Below, one piece after another: positions 56,560 to 64,000 of a stretch of 64,000 nt of DNA. Both the position numbers and the translations under genes were made by a program. The first letter of the stretch is position 1. Each line of letters opens with the position of its first letter. Source of the stretch: Bimuria novae-zelandiae CBS 107.79. Taxonomy: Eukaryota > Ascomycota > Dothideomycetes > Pleosporales > Didymosphaeriaceae. Below the pieces are notes generated by a model that searched no databases, was not told where the DNA came from, and saw only the letters and a list, made by a program, of their open reading frames with translations. The stretch is from contig ML976723.1 in assembly GCA_010015655.1 (NCBI GenBank), forward strand, positions 62,001 to 126,000. The letters run 5' to 3'.

Positions 56560-59500
56560 TATTAGAGACCTCTTGCTACTATCTTGTAATAAAGGATTCC
56601 TTCCACTTTATAGTGGTCTGCTCTATTATGGTCTAGGACGTTAACAGGTCTAGGGTAAAAGTTCTTTAATAAAAGGGGTGCTCGCCATGGCTCTAGTAGC
56701 GATATATAGAATACAGGGTGTATCCTTGACATCGCTAGGGGCAATTTAAGCAGGTAGGCTAGCCTTTTAACCTTTTTAACTACCTTAAATAGCCTAAGGT
56801 AACGATAGTTAAACTTCTTTAACAGCTTTATCAAGGCGATATTTTTGTAATTAAGTAGGACTTCGTCGCCTAGGGAGAAGTGTGCGGGGATTCGCTTCTT
56901 ATTATACCACTATTAGTACTATTCCTAAGCGTGGCGCAAACTCGCTACTATTGTTTTCTAACTATTATACTATTCCTCTATTCGTGCGACGACCTGCCAA
57001 CGCAGGTCCTTTAACTATCTAGAGTAGGTTAGGCTATTCTAGAGTAAGGGGTCTAGTTTGCGAAGCTAGTGCTCGTCAGGTACCCTATTAAACGCGGTAG
57101 GAGTAGTCCTAAATACTAATTTAATAGGTGTAAAGCTAGTCGCGGCGTGCTTTTTTAAGTTATACGCGTACTTAGCGTATAGTAGTAACTCTACTTAGTT
57201 ATCTTAGTCGCGGTTTATGTAGATCCGCAGGTACGACTCCATCTCTTAGTTCTAACGTTCTATCTAACTATCTATTTAAGGGTAGAACGCTATAGACAAG
57301 TGCTTCTAGATCTTTAGATAGTAGTATATGTTAGCCCAGAATTAGCTTGTAAAGACGGACCCTTGGTTAGTGACCAGCGAAGCGGGAGCTCTAGTCTTTA
57401 AGAAAGCCTATTATAGTAGTAGCTTAGCTAGTTGCTAGGACGTGATCGTCTTGTTAACAGGAAGGTACTAGGAATACTTTATAAACTAGTTAATAAGGAT
57501 AAGTACAGCGTTATACTGGTTCCCTCGCTTATCTGTGGACTCTAAAAGCTTAGTTACAAAGTCCAGAGAGAAGTGCTTCCAGGGCTTAGTGGTTAGTAGG
57601 AGTGGTTCCAGCAACCCTAGTAGCTTATGCCTGCAAATCTTATTTAACTAATAAGAAGCACAATAGCGGACGTATTTCTAGACATTAGCCCGTAGGCGTT
57701 TCCAGAAGTATTTCCGCTGGAGGACTTCCACTGTCCTCGCTATGCCATAGTGGCCCCCCATTAGATTATCGTGATTCCGCGTAAGGATGGCTTCCCGCAG
57801 GGATACGTCGTCTAGGATCTACACTTTCCCAGCCCTGCGGAGGACACCACTGGTATTGACTGACTAGGTAGGCATGCCCTTCTTCGCCCCGCCCTCGTCC
57901 CGACGCGTTAGTGCCTCGTACCTAGAGTAGGCTATATCACGGGCTTAAGACTCTCTAATGTGATTAAGGAGGAGGTTCGGTACTTTTGACGCGAAGGCGG
58001 TATCTGCAGACGCTGCTCCACGCGCCTGGGTGTACGAAGAGGCGGCTCCCATATTAGGAACCTTAACCATTAGTGCTTCCGCGCACTGCTCTGGGGATAG
58101 TTCATTGCCGCCGTGCTCAGGTTACTCTTGTACAGCTTCGAATGGATCAGTGTTAGGAGAGTCGCTATAACTTGTGGAGCTCGCAACACTGTCCTAGGGT
58201 GACGTATTACCAAACGGGCTCATGCCGCGGATATCCTGTGCTAAGGGTGTTATTTCGGAGAGTCGTCGGGGCCCTGTAGGCCCTGCTCTAGGGAGGTCCT
58301 CTCCTTGCGCACTTAGCTTAGCTTGCCACTGCCTTGCGCTCTAAGCTCTAGTTATCTAGATTAACTATATTTAAAGCTTTTACTAGAGCGTTAGTATTAT
58401 AGCCTCGCGTACGCGTTGCCTAACGCCTAGAATAAACCCTTTCTTATAGTTAGGTTATCGTAATAGGGTATTAGCTAGATTGTCTACCCCTAGCTTGTAT
58501 TTAATTTTAAAATCGTACTTTGCTAGTTCCTCAGCCCACCGGGCTTGCTTTAAGGATAGTGACTTCGTTGTCATGAAGTACCAGAGGTTATTATAATTAG
58601 AGAGTATTCGGATCGTATCCGGGGCGTAGGCGGCGTAATGCCTCCACTGTTCAAAGGCAGATACAATGGCGCACATTTCTTTGTCGTGTATTAGCCAATT
58701 AATCTCAGGGCCAGTGAACTTTCTGCTCTAGAAGGACACGGGTTTCTAGTGCTTTTCTAATGCCGTTTTAGTGTCCTGCGGTTAGAGTAATATAGTAGCT
58801 ATCGCGAAGTCTAATGCGTCCGTAATAATCATAACTAGCTTTTTAGTGTAAAAGTGTTAAAGCACTAGTGCTCCTGTAAACTTTTATTTTAGGTTAAAGA
58901 AGGCCTTCCTTGCTTCGTCTAGCCAACTCTAGGGGAGGTACCACTTGGTGGGTCCTTTTTTGGACTTCTTCCCCCCTTTCTTCTGCGAGCCCTCTAGGGT
59001 CGACTTCGGGTCCTAAGCGGACTTTAGTAGGTCCGTTAATGGCTTCACAACGGAGCTATAGTTGAAAATAAACCGCCGATAGAAGTTCGCGAAGCCTAGG
59101 AAGACTTAAATATCCCTATAGCTCTTAGGTTCGGGCTATTCGTCTATAGTCTTAACCTATAATAGGTCCATCACCACTCCCTTAGGCGTAACAATAAATC
59201 CTAAGAACTTAACTACTTTAGTTAAGAAGACGCACTTGCTTGCCTTGTAGAAGAGACCCTAGTTAAGTAAGCGTTCTAAAACCTACTCGACGTGAGCGTC
59301 GTGTTCTTCCTTATTCTTAGAGTATATAAGGATGTTGTCTAGATAGATAACGTAGATATAGTTAAGCAGACCGCCTAGTGCGCGTTAAATATAGAACTAG
59401 AATGTCGCTAGTGCATTAGCTAGTCTAAATAGTATAATAAGGTACTTAAAGTAACTATAGCGTGTCTTAAATGCTATCTTCTACTTATCACCCTCTTTAA

Positions 59501-60800
59501 TCCGCAGTCTATGGTAGGCGTCTTAGAGGTTAAGCTTTATAAAGATTTTTACTTTAGACAATCTGTCCACTATCTCACTCACAAGTGGAATGGGGTACTG
59601 GTTTTTAATTATAACCTTGTTTAGGCCCCGATAGTTAACACATAACCTTATACTGCCATCGGACTTTAGCATAAACAGTATTAGAGCTCTAATAAGAGAT
59701 TTACTTAGACAGATCTACTCCTTGTCCTATGCCGTGTCGAGGTACTCCCGAAGGAATTCTAGCTCCTTTCTAGAGAGGTTATAGATTAGAGCATTTAGGA
59801 TCTTTCCCCCTAGCTTAATATTAATCGCGTGATTGGTGCTGCTATTAGGTCGCAGGACCCAGGTCTGCTTTTTACTAAAGTTAACCTAACGATAGTGCAG
59901 CTTTTCAGGTACGTACTTTATCTCGTCCAGGTTGAATTCATCGTCCAGACTTAGTACGTATTTGGTGCCATCCTCGGGTTGCCCACGGGCAGTTACCGGA
60001 GGACTAGTAGCGCGGCACGGCGTCGCTTTATATATAGAAGCTACTATTTAATATGCCATGGCTTCTAGCAACTAAGCAAGGGCAGGGTAATCCTTAACAC
60101 ACTTCCTTAAGTAGTTAATTAATCCTATCGCCTATTACTTTAACTATAGTACTCCCTTATTCTAAAAATATTCTGCGTTTTAGGCCACATCGCCTCTCGC
60201 TTAGGAGGGGACTAGTGGCGGTCCGGGTTCCTTCTAGAGGAGGTCTATTGCGAGTTCGGTTCGTGCTTCTGGTCCTAGAGGATAAAACCTCATTTGACTT
60301 AGCTGTAGCACATATGCCTACTCGCCTAGGGCAATGTCTAAGAGAAGGGTAGGGGCGTCTACTAGCTAAATGCGTTCCGCCTTCTCGTCGTCCTCCCACC
60401 ATTCAAACGTCCTGGTAGTGAACTAGATTCTAGGGTCTGTGGCCTGCAGCCACGAATAGCCTAGTATAAGGTCGTAGCCCTTAAAATTAGTAGACTAGAA
60501 GCGTTCTAGTCTAATAACTTTACTAACTCCACAGGAGTTATAATAACTTACTATTAGGTTATATACGTTGCCCAACATTAGTTCGTTATTATTAACAAAC
60601 GTTGCTATAGGTCTATCCTAGCTTAGGCTCTACTTTAGCCTAGCTTTAGTTGTTATAAAATAGCTAATTAGGTTTAGCTCCGCGCCGCTATCGTATAGGG
60701 CTTAGAACCGCGTTAGGTTAGGGTTATTACTATATATAAGAACCTTAACTATAATACATAAGAACTTCTTATTAGAGTATTTCCCTAATTATAATTAGGA
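56560..60800 (-). pseudogene. pol of the nested Gypsy element with chromodomain-like end
   Basis: On the minus strand: protease region (60750-60400), reverse transcriptase with YLDNILIYS near 59340, RNase H (58980-58455) where 73 codons are still open and show NNLWYFMTT and ARWAEEL, an H2C2 zinc region near 57640-57720, the integrase core (57600-57000), and a C-terminal part (56834-56562, open) with HPVFYISLLEPW leading into a chromodomain-like segment. Stops interrupt the rest. Confidence 0.87.
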
Positions 60801-60849
60801 GAGATTCGTAATTAGGGACTGCCTTTCCCCTAGTTATCTTAGCTTAGGT

Positions 60850-62450
60850 CTTAAGTAACATTGCTGCTAGTCGCTAGTCCTCTGCCCCTTTGTTTTTAAT
60901 GGGCCTACTGGCTTTAGGGGTGACGGCCGCCTCTATGTTCGCTATTAGCTAATTCTCTAGAATTAGAGCGAGGCTTGTCTTCTTTAAACTCCCTATAGCC
61001 TAGGGTCGGACTGCTATTAGCTATTACAGGGGTCCTAGATCGAGAGCTTTAAGATTACTTCCAGTCCAACCTCTTCTATTAAAAAGGAGGTTTTATCTAG
61101 GCTTACAAAGCAGTTCTCTTCTAGTTCGCTACCTTAGTCCTCGCTAGCTTACTAGCCTCTAGTGCCTTTTCGGTAGACTTTAGGTTGCGTTTAAAAGTAG
61201 ACTAGTCTTAGTTATCTTTTAACACTATTAGCCTTTGCACCTTATAGCGAATGGATTTAAGGGCCTTAGCCCACACGAAGGCGATCTTTAGAGGTTTATT
61301 AAAAGAGCTATCTAGGTAGATAAAGAAGCTTCTCTTAAGAAGCGACTCCTTATTACTTAGATATAGGAGGAATAAGTCTACACTATCTATATCTTTCTAA
61401 CTAAGATTAAAGAACTTAAGGAAGTTATTAAACTTTATTAAGACAAGGTCTTAAACTAATGCAGCGACTTCCTAATAGAGATCCGCCCACGTTATAACCG
61501 TTCCGTCCTTAATCTTTCTCTTAACTAGGTTATAGTGTATTGTGTATTAGATCGTGCTCAGAATCTAACGGGTCCTAGTAACCGAATTATTAAAGATCTG
61601 CACCATCTCAAAGGTAGAGTCTATGTTACGACGCCACTATTCCACCCCAGCAGCATGCGGGGGGCGGTTCTCCGTGCCCAGCTTAGGCTATAGGGAGACT
61701 TTTTAAAGAGCGCCTAACGTTCGAGAGGCTTCCTCCTGAGCAGAACGTACCCGGTCATAGGTTAGAGCCGCTATAGTTATTAGGGTTATTATACTCCTAA
61801 CTAGTTCTAACTATTATTAGAGCCGTAAGATTTCTTTAAGGGGAGCATCTCGGTCCTAAGCGTCTAGTAACTTTATTAATTATTAATTAATAATATCGGT
61901 TATAGACGGTGTTGCACCCAACGCTACGGGTATGGCAGGGCCTATAGTTGGAGTAGGATGCTGGCTCAGGCCTAAAGTGAGAGTGTTTACCTTACTTTGG
62001 CCTTTGCCTTAGGGCCTTAGCCCACTCTGAGGCCGGGCGCTGCCCGATGCTGGTCCGGGAGTTGGCCGCTTAGGGCCAGTGTTCCCTTTCTTAGTGGCGG
62101 AGGTTTTGTGGGTTCCGCTTTTCGGTCGCTCTGCGACTTGGCCACCGCTTGGGCTGTAAGGACGCTAACTCGCGCCTTTAGGGGCAGGGCTGTCCCCTAG
62201 GTGTTGCGCCCTCTGGGGAAATTCCGCTCCTGCGCCTTTATAGGAGAGTTAATAATTTAATTACTTAAAGTTATTTCTTGCCTTATTCTCCGTATTAAAC
62301 TTAGTAATATAGCTACTAGTCTCTAGGGACTCCCCGCGTTACTTGCCCTTTCTTATTTGTAGGCTTGCTATTATCTCCTTTACTATCTTTAGAGGCATCG
62401 CGGTAACTCGTCGGATAGGTAACAGGGTGTTGTTGTAGAGAGAGTGGTTT
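60850..62450 (-). pseudogene. gag of the nested Gypsy element
   Basis: Minus-strand decayed frame between the 5' LTR and protease. GC-rich islands (61930-62230) remain, rich in Gly/Pro/Ala codons. The capsid region is about 61250-61620. No intact frame remains. Confidence 0.6.
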
Positions 62451-62511
62451 AGAGGGTGATCCTAAATTAACTACCTCCCTTTTAAAAAAAGGAGGGGGGA
62501 AGGATTTGAAT

Positions 62512-62712
62512 TGTAAGGCACTTTATAGCAGGCAATTTAGATTAGGGTGAACGTGTATATTAGATAAATCCTTATTAGATGTCAAAGGGTCTATAGAGGA
62601 ATATATAGACTACACCACGTGACTAAGCCGGGGCAGCTCCGGTGGAGGCCCGAGAGAGATCCGGAGGATCTCCGAGGGTCGCCTTTTATGGGGGTTAAGA
62701 ATGTCCCTGACA
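62512..62712 (-). repeat. 5' LTR of the nested Gypsy element
   Basis: It is 201 bp and ends CCCTGACA; CCTTG follows at 62713-62717. It has slightly more C-to-T and G-to-A change than the left copy. Confidence 0.93.
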
Positions 62713-62743
62713 CCTTGTTCCTGTAGGGTTCGTAATTGTAACA

Positions 62744-63640
62744 ATAAGGCTTGCCTTAGCTTGCCTAAAGGTTATCCTTAGTGACTTAATAGCAAATATA
62801 GTAGCTAATATAAAGGTAAAGTAGCTTATAAAACTTAACTACGCGCTAAATAGTAGCTTTATAGCTATTTTAGTAATTAATAAAAGGCTTAATAAGTATC
62901 TTAATTTTATGCTATAGCTTTACTAGCAGGCTAATATTAACGTAATACTAATAATTATTAAATAAATTATACTACTATAGTATTTTAATACAGTTAATAA
63001 TTATAAAAAGTATGCCTATAAGTCTCGTATGGCGCTAAGCCTTTATAAACGCTGCCTTATTTATTATTATAGCTAGAGCATTATTATAGAACTTTTTATT
63101 ACGCCTAAATATTACTTAGTACCTAATTAGACTAAGTATATAATAGCTATAACGTAGGCGTACGTTACTAGTATTTTAGTTATAAAGTTTTACTAACTTG
63201 CCTATAGCAACGTTATTAGGGGCGGCGTTATTAGGTATATAGTAGCCTAGCTAGCTACCGCGTACTCTAAACTATTATAGAATTTATGCTATAACTTTAC
63301 CTATCTTCTCGCTAGTATAGTAACTTATAAGCTATAGTAGCGCTAATAGTAGGTCTCGCATAAAGCTAGAATTATTAGTAAAGTAAGCTATAATACTAAG
63401 GAAGCTATAATAGCTATTTTAAGCTATTTGGCTATTAAAGTTTATATAGATCTTGCTAATTATTGGCTTCAAACCTGCGTAACACTACTATGGCTTTCAC
63501 CGCCATGCAGTTTGCCTGCGGTTTATTGCGCAGTTTACTTGTGGTTTATTGCGCTAGTCCTAATTAGGCTAGCAAGGGATAAACCACGCTCGATAAATAC
63601 TTCTTACAATAGCCCACCACAATAGATCTGTAATTAAAGA
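62744..63640. other. AT-rich relic, right part of the interrupted sequence
   Basis: This is the continuation of the sequence at 45481-46585 after the outer Gypsy element. The + strand frame around 62990-63625 can be followed with stops and ends in a 65-codon open part (63428-63625). I could not assign it to a transposon family. Confidence 0.45.
63541..63587. repeat. imperfect hairpin near the relic's end
   Basis: GTGGTTTAT and GCTAG pair with CTAGC and ATAAACCAC around the palindrome CCTAATTAGG. A direct repeat GGTTTATTGCGC occurs just before (63520-63531) and within it. It could be a terminal structure of the relic. Confidence 0.7.
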
Positions 63641-64000
63641 ATTAAATTAATACCACATTATTGCAACGAAGTCTTGATCCAACAGCCTATTGCTGTATTA
63701 ACACTGATTAGTGGTTGCTACACCACAGATTGGCAAGATATACTGTGTACAGGGAATCTCAGCGCACGTTTCAGGCTGAGTATTCTGGCGATAGAAGCGG
63801 TTAGCGCATGCCTCCTCCCCTACCAAGGCCCAGGATACAGCATCGCTAGTGCGAAGTACAGGTACGACAAGCTTACTGCTATCCTGTATTAGGATCAGCG
63901 GCGCCTCGTATTTAAAGGATCTCTCCGCCTGGATTGTCCCTACCAAGGCTCAGTTCGGAAGGAGATTTGCGTCAACCACGCCAACTCTTGTTAAATCACA
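63641..64000. other. less mutated unassigned end of window
   Basis: Composition is closer to balanced. TACCAAGGC.CAG occurs twice (63821 and 63942). Overlapping ORFs on both strands have no family resemblance. Confidence 0.45.

Larger units (their letters stand above)
54245..62712 (-). mobile_element. second Ty3/Gypsy element, nested, duplication CCTTG
   Basis: LTRs of 201 bp (54245-54445 and 62512-62712) start TGTAAGGCACTTT and end CCTGACA. CCTTG flanks both sides. Coding is on the minus strand: gag (62450-60900), pol (60800-56560). A purine tract (GGAGGGGGG on the minus strand) abuts the left, 3' LTR at 54446. At 8468 bp it is longer than most Ty3/Gypsy elements because of about 2 kb between the pol end and the 3' LTR. 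Confidence 0.94.
46586..62743 (-). mobile_element. Ty3/Gypsy element with two later insertions, duplication ATAAG
   Basis: The LTRs start TGTTATAAGGGCTC. The left (3') LTR is 46586-47116. The right (5') LTR is 53757-54244 plus 62718-62743, split by another Gypsy element. ATAAG lies on both outer sides (46581-46585 and 62744-62748). Coding is on the minus strand: gag (53700-52100) and pol (52000-48200). Without the insertions it is about 7.2 kb. It is the oldest of the three nested elements here. Confidence 0.93.

Noticed and set aside
62495..62511. GGATTTGAA near the LTR as a tRNA T-arm or primer-binding site
   Set aside because: Orientation does not fit the minus-strand element, and no tRNA body is present.

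Overview
The window comes from a filamentous ascomycete (Pezizomycotina, probably a dothideomycete). The evidence is spliced genes with short introns of about 43-100 nt, GT-AG sites and fungal-type products: PRP19, an AgdC-type GH31 glucosidase, a PHS1-type dehydratase and a fungal P450 relic. The genome is strongly two-speed. A GC-balanced island of about 21 kb (roughly 24.8-45.5 kb) sits between two AT-rich blocks (1-22.4 kb and 45.5-63.6 kb) built almost entirely of transposons. Those transposons are full of TAA/TAG codons at sites where CAA, CAG or TGG is expected, while CpG is kept. This is the expected mark of repeat-induced point mutation (RIP) acting on CpA/TpG.

Left block: a Ty3/Gypsy gag fragment and its 5' LTR (1-1349) have entered a pogo/Fot1-type transposase relic (to 2621). 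Next is a complete Fot1/pogo-type element with TIRs and a TA duplication (2689-4577). A second Fot1-like element (4615-7538) is interrupted by two oppositely oriented solo LTRs, each with its own 5-bp duplication. A Ty3/Gypsy element on the + strand (7965-19506) is split by a complete Ty1/Copia element on the minus strand (8736-13848). The last is a third Fot1-like element (19861-22130) holding another solo LTR.

Island: after a gene-poor border (22.4-24.8 kb) with a solo LTR nested in a solo LTR, the supported genes are a four-helix membrane protein (25178-25805 +), a small spliced ORF (28689-29206 +), a two-exon protein whose upstream start is put out of frame by a 19-bp tandem duplication (30891-31335 +), a conserved-looking 194-aa protein (31658-32242 -), agdC (33152-36145 -), PHS1 (36908-37701 -), a RING protein with SUMO-interaction-like motifs (38544-40213 -) and PRP19 (40470-41942 -). 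The island ends in decayed sequence: a fragment of a glycine-rich repeat protein, a cytochrome P450 pseudogene that has lost its heme cysteine (42939-44249 +), a foldback element (44484-44664) and an LTR-like repeat with an inverted partner at 26.25 kb.

Right block: a Ty3/Gypsy element (46586-62743, duplication ATAAG) carries a second Gypsy element inside its 5' LTR (54245-62712, duplication CCTTG) and a solo LTR near its 3' LTR (47286-47744, duplication CTTAC). Both Gypsy elements have an extra decayed reading frame on the strand opposite to gag-pol, between integrase and 3' LTR. The genes do not form an obvious pathway cluster; the island looks like unrelated housekeeping and secreted-enzyme genes being eroded at both edges. 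I found no CRISPR array, rRNA or convincing tRNA.
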